Positions 1-6,935 of a stretch of DNA of 7,009 bases are shown one piece after another (position 1 is the first letter of the stretch; each line of letters begins with the position of its first letter). The translations under genes were made by a program, and so were the position numbers. The stretch spans positions 1 through 7,009 of the forward strand of contig QIGJ01000133.1 in NCBI GenBank assembly GCA_003229995.1, in the 5' to 3' direction. The stretch is from Gammaproteobacteria bacterium (GTDB lineage: Bacteria > Pseudomonadota > Gammaproteobacteria > SZUA-152). Below the pieces are notes generated by a model. The model worked only from the letters and a program-made list of their open reading frames with translations, did no database searches and was not told where the DNA came from.

Positions 1-13
1 GCATGCCTCTGTT

Positions 14-2281
14 TTACAACACCTCTTCGGTAACAGACTCGTCTTCGTTGATGATAAAGGTCAGACCTTTTTCATCCGTCGAGACCTTGACCAACCCGCC
101 ATTGGCCAAACGACCAAATAACAGCTCTTCGGCCAGTGGCTTTTTGATACGCTCCTGAATCAGCCGGGCCATAGGCCGGGCACCCATTTTTTCGTCATAA
201 CCATTTTCGGCCAGCCAGACACGGGCAGCAGAATCCACCACCAGTTCCACTTTTTTATCTTCCAACTGGGCTTCCAGCTCAAACAGGAATTTATCGACCA
301 CATGTGAAATGGTGACATGATCCAGTGATTTGAAAGGAATGACTGCATCCAACCTATTGCGAAACTCCGGTGTAAACGTGCGTTTGATGGCTTCCAGACT
401 ATCCGTGGCATGATCCTGCTGGGTAAAACCAATACTTGGCCGACTCATAGCATCAGCACCGGCGTTAGTGGTCATAATCAGGATCACGTTACGAAAATCG
501 GCCTTACGACCGTTGGTATCGGTTAACGAACCGTGATCCATCACCTGCAACAACAGATTAAACACATCTGGATGTGCTTTTTCGATTTCGTCCAGCAGCA
601 CCACCGAGTGGGGATGTTTGTTAATTTCTTCCGTCAACAAACCACCCTGATCAAAACCCACATAACCGGGGGGCGCACCAATGAGCCGCGACACGGTGTG
701 TCGCTCCATGTATTCGGACATGTCAAAACGAAGCAGTTCGATACCCATGATCTTCGCCAACTGACGGGTGATTTCCGTTTTACCCACACCAGTAGGTCCG
801 GCAAACAGAAAACTGCCGATGGGTTTGTCTTCTGTGCCCAAACCGGCACGCGACATTTTGATGGCCGCTGCAAGTGTGTCCACAGCATCATTCTGCCCGT
901 AAACCACCAGCTTGAGATCACGATCCAGATTACGCAGGCCTTCTTTATCTGAACTGGAAACCTGTTTGGGAGGAATGCGTGCCATCTTCGCGACCACCGC
1001 TTCAATATCTTTCACACCCACGGTTTTTTTGCGTTTGGACGGGGGATTCAAACGTTGAATAGCACCGGCTTCATCAATAACATCAATGGCCTTGTCCGGC
1101 AGATGACGTTCATTGATGTAACGTGTCGCCAACTCTGAGGCGGTACGTAGCGCCTGATGCGTAAAGCGCACTTCATGATGCTCTTCAAAACGGGATTTGA
1201 GCCCTTCGAGAATCTGCACAGTTTCTTCCATGGAAGGTTCCGGCAAATCGATTTTCTGAAAACGCCGCGCCAGGGCACGGTCTTTTTCGAAAATGCCCCG
1301 ATATTCCTGATAGGTCGTGGAACCAATGCATTTTAACTCACCCGAGGCCAATACCGGCTTAATCAGGTTTGAGGCATCCATGGCACCACCGGAAGCGGCA
1401 CCAGCACCGATAATGGTGTGAATTTCGTCGATAAAGAGAATTGCACCCTCTTCTTTTTTCAATTGTGCCAACACCGATTTCAGACGTTTTTCAAAATCAC
1501 CCCGGTATTTGGTACCTGCCAGCAGCGCACCCAAATCCAGTGCATAAATAACACCGTTGGCCAGTATCTCAGGCACCTCACCATCGACGATCTGTTTGGC
1601 CAGGCCTTCCGCCAGAGCCGTTTTGCCAACACCCGCCTCACCCACAAACAGTGGATTGTTTTTACGACGACGACACAGGACTTGCAAGGTACGTTGAATT
1701 TCATCCTTGCGGCCGATCAGTGGATCAATTTTTCCCTGGACAGCCAACTGATTCAAGTTAGTCGCATAATTTTCTAGAGGACTTTTAGCGGGCGTTTCAC
1801 CATCATGTTCATCATCGGGACCAGAAAGCGATTCGGTATCACCCTCGTCTATTTTGGAAATACCATGTGCAATGTAATTCACCACGTCGAGTCGCGCGAC
1901 ATTTTGCTTGCTGAGAAAATAAACGGCCTGGGACTCCTGCTCGCTATAAATGGCCACCAGCACATTAGCACCGGTCACTTCCTTGCTTCCCGAGGATTGC
2001 ACCTGGAAAACTGCGCGTTGCAACACGCGCTGAAAACCCAACGTTGGCTGAATTTCACGCTCATCACCCTCTGGCAATAGTGGCGTGGTTTCGTGTAAAA
2101 ATTCAGTGAGGTCGCGTTTCAGCTCGTCAATATCAGCACCGCAAGCCTGTAACGCACTGTTGCTGGTGGGGTTGTCAATCAAGGCAAGCAGCAGGTGTTC
2201 CACCGTCATGAATTCATGACGCAGATCACGCGCTTCTTTAAAGGCGAGATTGAGGGTTACTTCCAATTCGTGGCTTAACAT
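14..2281 (-). CDS. clpA: ATP-dependent Clp protease ATP-binding subunit ClpA
   Basis: ClpA is the cytoplasmic AAA+ unfoldase that threads substrates, including those handed over by ClpS, into the ClpP peptidase. The 755-residue product matches the usual length (about 758 in E. coli). Seen in order: Clp N-domain (about 1-145), an acidic linker (about 146-166), first ATPase module with Walker A GEAGVGKT (214-221), pore-loop KYRG (258-261), Walker B LFIDE (282-286) and an arginine pair (339-340); second module with Walker A GPTGVGKT (495-502), pore loop GYVG (539-542, Tyr540), Walker B VLLDE (561-565), sensor 1 TTN (604-606) and sensor 2 GARPMAR (700-706). The ClpP-docking tripeptide is IGF (617-619), the position of the IGL loop in E. 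coli ClpA. ClpB's long middle coiled coil is absent, which separates it from ClpB. The ATG is supported by a GAGGT Shine-Dalgarno (2287-2291). No residue needed for activity appears to be missing. It follows clpS by 80 bases. Confidence 0.98.
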   Translation of the reverse strand: MLSHELEVTLNLAFKEARDLRHEFMTVEHLLLALIDNPTSNSALQACGADIDELKRDLTEFLHETTPLLPEGDEREIQPTLGFQRVLQRAVFQVQSSGSKEVTGANVLVAIYSEQESQAVYFLSKQNVARLDVVNYIAHGISKIDEGDTESLSGPDDEHDGETPAKSPLENYATNLNQLAVQGKIDPLIGRKDEIQRTLQVLCRRRKNNPLFVGEAGVGKTALAEGLAKQIVDGEVPEILANGVIYALDLGALLAGTKYRGDFEKRLKSVLAQLKKEEGAILFIDEIHTIIGAGAASGGAMDASNLIKPVLASGELKCIGSTTYQEYRGIFEKDRALARRFQKIDLPEPSMEETVQILEGLKSRFEEHHEVRFTHQALRTASELATRYINERHLPDKAIDVIDEAGAIQRLNPPSKRKKTVGVKDIEAVVAKMARIPPKQVSSSDKEGLRNLDRDLKLVVYGQNDAVDTLAAAIKMSRAGLGTEDKPIGSFLFAGPTGVGKTEITRQLAKIMGIELLRFDMSEYMERHTVSRLIGAPPGYVGFDQGGLLTEEINKHPHSVVLLDEIEKAHPDVFNLLLQVMDHGSLTDTNGRKADFRNVILIMTTNAGADAMSRPSIGFTQQDHATDSLEAIKRTFTPEFRNRLDAVIPFKSLDHVTISHVVDKFLFELEAQLEDKKVELVVDSAARVWLAENGYDEKMGARPMARLIQERIKKPLAEELLFGRLANGGLVKVSTDEKGLTFIINEDESVTEEVL

Positions 2282-2308
2282 AAGCTACCTCAAATTTGCG
2301 GGTGGGGA

Positions 2309-2337
2309 AATACAGCCCTACCTCTCTCTTCGGTCTA
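2309..2337 (-). promoter_or_regulatory. Weak candidate sigma70 promoter for clpA
   Basis: On the minus strand TAGACC (2337-2332, 4 of 6 to the -35 consensus) and TGTATT (2314-2309, 4 of 6 to the -10 consensus) are separated by exactly 17 bases, predicting a start near 2302, about 20 bases upstream of the clpA ATG. It would let clpA be expressed apart from clpS. Both hexamers are poor and such pairs arise easily by chance, so this is only a candidate. Confidence 0.2.
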
Positions 2338-2342
2338 AATCA

Positions 2343-2358
2343 GGCTCACTTTAGAGCC
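2343..2358 (-). terminator. Small hairpin between clpS and clpA, possible partial terminator
   Basis: The minus-strand RNA has a 5-bp stem GGCTC/GAGCC with a 6-base loop, starting three bases after the clpS stop codon. It is followed by TGATTT, which is too poor in U for a strong intrinsic terminator. It might reduce read-through into clpA or protect the clpS 3' end. The fold is visible in the sequence; any termination role is inference. Confidence 0.3.
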
Positions 2359-2361
2359 ATT

Positions 2362-2682
2362 TTAACCGGCTTGTTCCATCTCGCACAGAAGGGGGTGATC
2401 ATTGCTGCGCGCATACTCGTTAACCTGCGCTACTTTGGTTTCGGCGATCTCCCGCACGAAGATACCGCATAGCCCTTTTCCATTGGTATGTACCTGCAAC
2501 ATGATACGAGTGGCCTGGGCACGGTCTTTGGAAAAAAATCGTTCCAGAACCAGTACCACAAATTCCATCGGCGTATAATCATCGTTCATCAACACCACTT
2601 GGTACATAGCGGGTTTTTTCAGTTTTGGACGTGACTCCTGTACTGCCAGACCCGCGTCACGATGTATTTCCTTGTTTCCCAT
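2362..2682 (-). CDS. clpS: ATP-dependent Clp protease adaptor ClpS
   Basis: ClpS is the small cytoplasmic adaptor that binds bulky hydrophobic N-terminal residues (N-degrons) and docks on the ClpA N-domain. The frame is open from a GTG at 2763, but I place the start at the ATG at 2682-2680. This gives 106 residues, the same as E. coli ClpS, and the extra 27 residues (MLGACFKV...) look nothing like the family. After a variable N-terminal tail (about 1-24), the conserved core follows: [12 protein letters not shown] (31-42) with Asn33, Asp34, Asp35 and Met39 lining the N-degron pocket, then QVHTNGKG (63-70) with pocket His65, [13 protein letters not shown] (80-92) and a C-terminal [11 protein letters not shown] (96-106). 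These sit one position below the E. coli N34/D35/D36/M40/H66 set. Met39 at the gate position matches the gammaproteobacterial type that excludes beta-branched residues. The immediate neighbour downstream is its partner clpA. No strong Shine-Dalgarno precedes the chosen ATG; a TTG at 2706-2704 is an alternative. Confidence 0.96.
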   Translation of the reverse strand: MGNKEIHRDAGLAVQESRPKLKKPAMYQVVLMNDDYTPMEFVVLVLERFFSKDRAQATRIMLQVHTNGKGLCGIFVREIAETKVAQVNEYARSNDHPLLCEMEQAG

Positions 2683-2700
2683 AGACTCAAATTCCAACTC

Positions 2701-2740
2701 GGGCAAAAAATAACCCTTCCTCCGACATAAGGGCAAAAAT
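2701..2740 (-). repeat. Direct repeat in the clpS leader
   Basis: Within the 102-base gap between icd and clpS, the plus-strand sequence gggcaaaaaat (2701-2711) recurs as gggcaaaaat (2731-2740), one base shorter, with starts 30 bases apart. On the transcript these read as T-rich tracts ending in GCCC. Between them lies GGAGGAAGGG (2722-2713), a Shine-Dalgarno-like run far from the annotated ATG. I saw no convincing promoter hexamer pair or terminator in this gap. The repeat could be a binding-site pair or chance in AT-rich leader sequence. Confidence 0.4.
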
Positions 2741-2784
2741 ACCTTAAAACAAGCCCCTAACACCTATTTTAACCATTGGACCCG

Positions 2785-4038
2785 TTACATGTTTTCCGCG
2801 ACTGCATCGGCAAAACCGGAACAGCTCACCAGCGTCGCACCACTCATCAGGCGCTCGAGATCGTAGGTCACCGTCCCGGCCTGAATCGCACCGGACACCC
2901 CCTTGACAATCAAGTCGGCCGCCTCAAACCAACCCATATGACGCAACATCATTTCCGCAGAAAGAATCAGCGAACCGGGGTTTACCTGGTCCTTGCCAGC
3001 GTACTTGGGTGCCGTACCATGAGTGGCTTCAAACATTGCCACGGTATCTGAAAGATTGGCCCCCGGAGCAATACCAATACCTCCTACCTGAGCCGCCAGG
3101 GCATCGGACACATAATCGCCGTTGAGGTTCAGTGTGGCAATCACATCGTATTCCGCTGGACGCAACAAAATCTGTTGTAAAAAGGCATCGGCAATCACAT
3201 CCTTAATCACAATTTCTTTACCGGTATCAGGGTTTTTGAAACGGCACCACGGCCCGCCGCCTATCTCTTCCGCACCGAATTCAGACCTAGCCAATTCGTA
3301 ACCCCATTCCTTGAAGGCACCCTCGGTAAACTTCATGATGTTGCCTTTGTGTACCAAGGTCAACGAGGCCCGATCATTGTCGATGGTGTACTGAATGGCC
3401 TTGCGCACCAAACGTTGAGTGCCATCACGGGATACCGGTTTGATACCAATGCCCGAGCACTCCGGAAAACGAATTTTAGTCGCTCCCATTTCATCTTGCA
3501 GGAAATCGATGAGTTTTTTCACCTCAGGCGTACCCTCGGCATATTCAATGCCTGCGTAAATATCCTCAGAATTTTCACGGAAAATGACCATATCAGTCAG
3601 TTCCGGCTGTTTCAGCGGACTGGGAGTCCCTTCGTAATAGCGCACCGGACGCAGACACACATACAAATCCAGTTGCTGGCGTAAAGCCACGTTCAACGAG
3701 CGCATACCACCACCTACCGGCGTGGTCAACGGCCCCTTAATGGAGACTACATAGTCCTTCACCGCCTGCAAGGTTTCCTCTGGCAGCCACACATCACCGC
3801 CATAGAGATTATTGGCTTTCTCGCCCGCAAACACTTCCATCCACGCAATGGATTTATCCCCGCCGTAAGCTTTATTCACCGCCGCATCCACCACCGTTTT
3901 CATCGCTGGCGTCACATCCACACCAATGCCATCCCCTTCGATGAAGGGCACTACCGGCTGGTTGGGCACATTCAGGCTATTGTCGGCATTAACGGTAATT
4001 TTCTCGCCAACAGGGACAATGATTTTATCGAAACTCAT
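2785..4038 (-). CDS. icd: NADP-dependent isocitrate dehydrogenase
   Basis: This enzyme oxidatively decarboxylates isocitrate to 2-oxoglutarate and makes NADPH in the TCA cycle, acting as a cytoplasmic homodimer. The product is 417 residues (E. coli Icd has 416) and the catalytic positions I checked from E. coli are conserved one residue later: Ser114, Asn116, Arg120, Arg130 and Arg154 for substrate, Tyr161 and Lys231 for catalysis, Asp284, Asp308 and Asp312 for the metal. NADP rather than NAD use is supported by Lys345, Tyr346, Tyr392 and Arg396. Ser114 within RSLNVALRQ is the residue phosphorylated by AceK in E. coli, so control at the glyoxylate branch point is possible, though no aceK is in view. 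The ATG is preceded by GGAG (4047-4044) at five bases. It is codirectional with clpS, 102 bases downstream, and with gspN, 159 bases upstream. The leader carries an FNR/Anr-like site. Confidence 0.98.
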   Translation of the reverse strand: MSFDKIIVPVGEKITVNADNSLNVPNQPVVPFIEGDGIGVDVTPAMKTVVDAAVNKAYGGDKSIAWMEVFAGEKANNLYGGDVWLPEETLQAVKDYVVSIKGPLTTPVGGGMRSLNVALRQQLDLYVCLRPVRYYEGTPSPLKQPELTDMVIFRENSEDIYAGIEYAEGTPEVKKLIDFLQDEMGATKIRFPECSGIGIKPVSRDGTQRLVRKAIQYTIDNDRASLTLVHKGNIMKFTEGAFKEWGYELARSEFGAEEIGGGPWCRFKNPDTGKEIVIKDVIADAFLQQILLRPAEYDVIATLNLNGDYVSDALAAQVGGIGIAPGANLSDTVAMFEATHGTAPKYAGKDQVNPGSLILSAEMMLRHMGWFEAADLIVKGVSGAIQAGTVTYDLERLMSGATLVSCSGFADAVAENM

Positions 4039-4055
4039 GAAAACTCCAGTGTGTA

Positions 4056-4069
4056 GTGATTGACATCAA
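4056..4069 (-). promoter_or_regulatory. FNR/Anr-like palindrome in the icd leader
   Basis: The minus strand reads TTGAT GTCA ATCAC, matching 9 of 10 fixed positions of the FNR/Anr consensus TTGAT-N4-ATCAA. It lies 18-31 bases before the icd ATG, just upstream of the Shine-Dalgarno. Relative to the candidate promoter at 4132-4160 it would be downstream of the start of transcription, so a bound regulator would more plausibly repress than activate. Binding and regulation are inference. Confidence 0.4.
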
Positions 4070-4077
4070 TTTGCGGA

Positions 4078-4096
4078 CGGACCCGAAACGGGTCCG
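4078..4096 (-). other. GC-rich hairpin in the icd leader
   Basis: A perfect 7-bp stem, CGGACCC/GGGTCCG, closes a 5-base loop; an eighth C-G pair could form around three bases. It sits between the candidate icd promoter and the FNR-like site. No U-tract follows in either direction, so it is not a normal intrinsic terminator. A role in mRNA stability or leader folding is possible. Confidence 0.5.
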
Positions 4097-4098
4097 GC

Positions 4099-4115
4099 GC
4101 GCTGTCAAAAAGCGC
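4099..4115 (-). other. Second small hairpin in the icd leader
   Basis: A 5-bp stem, GCGCT/AGCGC, with a 7-base loop lies three bases from the stronger hairpin at 4078-4096, so the icd leader RNA could present two adjacent stem-loops. The stem is short and could be chance. Confidence 0.3.
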
Positions 4116-4131
4116 TGAAAGCACGAAGGCA

Positions 4132-4160
4132 ATATTAGCATATTTGAATTTGACGGTGAA
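4132..4160 (-). promoter_or_regulatory. Candidate sigma70 promoter for icd
   Basis: On the minus strand TTCACC (4160-4155, 4 of 6 to the -35 consensus) and TAATAT (4137-4132, 4 of 6 to the -10 consensus) are 17 bases apart. The -10 is directly preceded by TGC, an extended -10 element. Predicted start is near 4125, giving an 87-base or so leader that contains both hairpins and the FNR-like palindrome. It sits in the AT-rich part of the gap between gspN and icd, which fits icd being a separate unit from the secretion genes. Confidence 0.45.
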
Positions 4161-4197
4161 TACCCCGAACCTTACGCCAAACCAGGAGCCTGGGGGT

Positions 4198-5019
4198 CTA
4201 CCCTCCTGCCACCAAACCCAGACTCGCCAGATTACCCGAGCGCTTGAGTTTGATCCGGCCATCTGCGCCAGGTCTGCCCAGGGAACTCAAGGCTCTTTCG
4301 AGATCTGGCGCATTACGTGCGGCAAGGCTGCCGCTGAATTCATATTCGCCTTCAGAACCCAGGATCAGCAGCCCGTCCAGAGACAACGGGCCACCGCCAT
4401 CACTAAGCACACCTTTTACGCCATCGTCACTGGTTTCAAGTGCCATCACCTGATCACCCAACGAAATGGGCTTAAGCAGGCTAATACCCGCACCATTCCA
4501 GACTATTCGTCCCTCTGCCGAACGCAGACTCTGCCCATCCCATTGCACATCATGCAGATTCAGACCCACTGAACCTGTGGGCCGTAAGGCATCAACCTTG
4601 ACAACACGGGCAATCACCCTGGCCGGCAGGCGTGCTTCCAATGTTGAAAAAGTCACGCTGCCATCCAGCCTCAGTGCAGTGCTGCCCTGTCCGTAGCCAC
4701 CCTGACCTTTTTTTTCATTTTCGGGGGGTAGCTGAAAACGCCAATTCAAACCGACCTGACCCAATAACAACGACCAGGGCCGCAGTGACCATTCCACCTT
4801 TTCCAATGGTTCGCCTTGAATCACTGCCATAGCGGCTTTACCAGACCAGACACTGCCGCTGATCCCGGACAAAGCCATATTATCCGAGGCATTTTCACTG
4901 GCCCGCCAGTGTGAATAGGCACGCTCGGCAGGAAAACTAAGCACCAGCGCCACAAGATAGACCAGCAGGCCGAATGCCAGCAAGGGTAAATGTTGAAAAC
5001 GGGCAATAAATTTCATCAT
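4198..5019 (-). CDS. gspN: Type II secretion system protein N (GspN)
   Basis: GspN (PulN/EpsN/XpsN family) is an accessory inner-membrane component of the type II secretion machine; it occurs in many but not all such systems and its exact role is unsettled. The 273-residue product has a short basic N-terminus, one membrane segment (about 11-29), then a periplasmic domain rich in beta-strand pattern. Family-like features are GISGSVWSGKA (52-62) soon after the membrane segment, a WSLRPW block (77-82), and a C-terminal RNAPDLERALSSLG...DGRIKL pattern (235-258). It ends in TAG. The start is a tandem ATGATG (5019-5014) with no good Shine-Dalgarno, so either Met could be used. Its place directly after gspL and gspM, 39 bases past the gspM stop, supports the call more than any single motif. 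Confidence 0.88.
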   Translation of the reverse strand: MMKFIARFQHLPLLAFGLLVYLVALVLSFPAERAYSHWRASENASDNMALSGISGSVWSGKAAMAVIQGEPLEKVEWSLRPWSLLLGQVGLNWRFQLPPENEKKGQGGYGQGSTALRLDGSVTFSTLEARLPARVIARVVKVDALRPTGSVGLNLHDVQWDGQSLRSAEGRIVWNGAGISLLKPISLGDQVMALETSDDGVKGVLSDGGGPLSLDGLLILGSEGEYEFSGSLAARNAPDLERALSSLGRPGADGRIKLKRSGNLASLGLVAGG

Positions 5020-5058
5020 CAGAACATCGTGCTCAACGTCAAATAGTGGGAGGAAAAC

Positions 5059-5547
5059 TCAAACACCCGTTGCAAAAACCAGTCGCACATCCACATGCCC
5101 AGAGGTTTCCAGCGCCTGAAACACGCCGCTCACCACACGCACACTATGGCGGGTTTCCAGTACGACAAGCCAACGCACCAGATCATCAAAATTTGCTGCC
5201 TCCAACCACACACCGGCCTTTTCGTTACCATCGGGCTGCACACGTTTGAGTGCAGTGCCCAAGCGACCGGATTTGGCGGTACGATCCACCAGCGTCAATA
5301 ATGACTGACCGCTGTCAGGTTTAGCCTGTTGACTACCACGACCACGCAATTGTCTGACCTCTTGCGCGGCACTACGCATCCAGGCTAACAAGGCGGTCTG
5401 TTCGGTGGTACTGACCCGCAATGTTTCAACTTTGCTGGTCAGCGGCTCCCAGAGACCAATGTATAACAACATAACCAGCAATAGTCCGCCACCAATAATC
5501 AGCATGCGACGCTCATTAACTTCAAGACCACTAAACCAGTCCTTCAT
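5059..5547 (-). CDS. gspM: Type II secretion system protein M (GspM)
   Basis: GspM is a bitopic inner-membrane protein that pairs with GspL in the assembly platform joining the cytoplasmic ATPase GspE to the pseudopilus. The 162-residue product has the family's usual size and layout: a short cytoplasmic tail with WFSGLEVNERRM (4-15), a single membrane helix (about 15-33, LIIGGGLLLVMLLYIGLW), a Pro-containing exit, a helical stretch likely to form a coiled coil (about 34-70) and a periplasmic ferredoxin-like domain (about 80-162). The WL.....NFDDLVRWLVVLE pattern (114-131) is typical of that domain. The start codon overlaps the gspL stop as ATGA, and a GGAG Shine-Dalgarno lies seven bases upstream inside gspL, so the two genes are translationally coupled. 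Sequence similarity within this family is low, so the identification rests on architecture and neighbours together. Confidence 0.93.
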   Translation of the reverse strand: MKDWFSGLEVNERRMLIIGGGLLLVMLLYIGLWEPLTSKVETLRVSTTEQTALLAWMRSAAQEVRQLRGRGSQQAKPDSGQSLLTLVDRTAKSGRLGTALKRVQPDGNEKAGVWLEAANFDDLVRWLVVLETRHSVRVVSGVFQALETSGHVDVRLVFATGV

Positions 5548-6851
5548 TGACCATCTCCGGCCGTTTGCAGTGACAAACGGCTTTCCACTTTGCCATCACG
5601 CGATGAGGCAGAAACAATTTCAACGCTGAGCTTAGCTTCCTCGCTCAGACGCTGTTTGAGTTTATCCAGGCTTTGCAGGTCTGGCATATTCACGTTCACA
5701 TCCAGTTTGTTGCTTTTAAAGCGCAAAGTACGCAACGAAGCCCCCGGGGTATCCTTCAGCACAGCCCCTGCTTGCACCAGAAGCGTCAGCAAACCATCAC
5801 CTTGTCCACCATCACCCCGCAATTTTTCCAGGCCTCGCTGCATTTGTACTTTGGGATTCACGATATTACGCGATTCTGGAAAAGCGTCGCGATATACCGT
5901 TTCGATCTGTTCTTTCAATTCACTGCTCTGCGTTGCCAGATGGTTGTACTCCACAACAAACACCCCCGCTTGCAACAACAACCACAATCCGCCCAGTATC
6001 AGCGCTGGACGCCACGGACGCAGCAGCTTCTCCAGCTGTTGCTTGCGACTGTAGTCACCCTGCAACAGATTGATAGCACGTTGCTCATCAAAACCTTGCG
6101 TCAACATCACGCTGCGAACTTCATTTTTTGTCTCTAACGATAATTCGATACCTTGCTCGGCACACGCCGCCGACAGCACACGATATTCATCAGAATCAGC
6201 AAAGGCATCATCTTCGCAAACCGTTAACTGCAAGCTCGCCGGTGGCATGTCACCCGCATCATCGACACAGGCCTGCAACACCGGCAACAGGCTGTCAGTC
6301 TCAAAAGCCAGCCCGGTTTGCGCGCCTGTGCGTAGCAAACCGGCTCGTCCGTCGATGAGCATAGACCAACGGTTTTGTCCCGGCGCGTCCTCAACCTCCC
6401 AGCGGAGACCGAACATTTCAGGCGTCATCACATCAGCTTGCAGGCCAACAACCTTGAGTTGCTCCAACCAGTCATCCAGTCGCTGACGCGAAACCACGGC
6501 ATTAGCCACCCGGCCCTGTGCATCACGCTGACCAATGGCCACATGCAGGTCATCCACGTCCCCCGCCAACTGCTCTTCCAGTGCAAAAGGCGCCGCCCTG
6601 GCTAAACGTTGCGCCTTCATCACGGGCAGCTCGACTTGCGCCAACACCACATCGACACCCGGTACCAGCACACTGACCCGTGCCCCGGCGGCCTGCGCAG
6701 CAGCCTCTTGCAGATCACCGTGAAACAACGCACCCGCCGGTCGCTGCTCATCACGCAGCACCCAACTGGCAGGCAACGCAGCGACGTCACCCCCCTCATT
6801 GACTTGCCCTGCCTGCTGTTCAAAGAGTTGAATGAAGAGTTGTTTACGCAC
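5544..6851 (-). CDS. gspL: Type II secretion system protein L (GspL)
   Basis: GspL anchors the secretion ATPase GspE to the inner membrane and contacts GspM and the pseudopilus platform. The 435-residue product shows the three-part family structure: a cytoplasmic actin-like domain (about 1-275), one membrane helix (about 282-300, PALILGGLWLLLQAGVFVV) and a periplasmic ferredoxin-like domain (about 345-435). Family landmarks are APFALEEQLAGDVDDLHVA (87-105) and INLLQGDYS (260-268), the latter just before the membrane segment. A helical linker with RNIVNPKVQMQ (328-338) follows the helix. The start is a GTG at 6851-6849: an in-frame stop lies four codons upstream and the next in-frame Met is deep in the domain, so GTG fits although no clear Shine-Dalgarno precedes it. 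The TGA overlaps gspM's ATG by four bases. The upstream gspK usual in this operon type is not recognisable in the window. Confidence 0.96.
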   Translation of the reverse strand: MRKQLFIQLFEQQAGQVNEGGDVAALPASWVLRDEQRPAGALFHGDLQEAAAQAAGARVSVLVPGVDVVLAQVELPVMKAQRLARAAPFALEEQLAGDVDDLHVAIGQRDAQGRVANAVVSRQRLDDWLEQLKVVGLQADVMTPEMFGLRWEVEDAPGQNRWSMLIDGRAGLLRTGAQTGLAFETDSLLPVLQACVDDAGDMPPASLQLTVCEDDAFADSDEYRVLSAACAEQGIELSLETKNEVRSVMLTQGFDEQRAINLLQGDYSRKQQLEKLLRPWRPALILGGLWLLLQAGVFVVEYNHLATQSSELKEQIETVYRDAFPESRNIVNPKVQMQRGLEKLRGDGGQGDGLLTLLVQAGAVLKDTPGASLRTLRFKSNKLDVNVNMPDLQSLDKLKQRLSEEAKLSVEIVSASSRDGKVESRLSLQTAGDGQ

Positions 6852-6881
6852 GATTGTATTTCACGATTTCATATTCCGCTT

Positions 6882-6887
6882 ATTGTA
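6882..6887 (-). promoter_or_regulatory. Candidate -10 element upstream of gspL
   Basis: The minus strand reads TACAAT (5 of 6 to the -10 consensus), which would start transcription about 24 bases before the gspL GTG. No acceptable -35 hexamer is found at 15-19 bases. It is the best candidate for independent expression of gspLMN, but it is weak. A three-codon ATG...TGA frame (6872-6861) lies between it and the GTG. Confidence 0.2.
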
Positions 6888-6935
6888 AAGTAACTGCCTG
6901 CCAACAAAATCCAGTTTACAATCAAATGTAGCTTG

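Noticed and set aside
2683..2763. The 27-codon N-terminal extension of clpS from the GTG at 2763
   Set aside because: There is no Shine-Dalgarno before the GTG, the peptide is unlike any ClpS N-terminus, and the internal ATG gives the family's standard length.
4103..4108. A perfect -35 hexamer, TTGACA, on the minus strand in the icd leader
   Set aside because: At 16-18 bases downstream there is only the GC-rich hairpin and nothing resembling a -10 hexamer, so it is not part of a sigma70 promoter.
4182..4193. A short palindrome (ccagg/cctgg) just after the gspN stop, as a terminator
   Set aside because: The stem is only four usable base pairs with a tiny loop and is followed by only three T residues on the minus strand; too weak to call.
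4060..4572. A 170-codon plus-strand open frame across the icd leader and opposite gspN
   Set aside because: Composition is what is expected opposite a coding gene, it has no recognisable family or ribosome site, and it is explained by gspN on the other strand.
5590..6137. Two overlapping plus-strand open frames of 154 codons each, opposite gspL
   Set aside because: Both are antisense shadows of gspL with low-complexity composition and no family resemblance.
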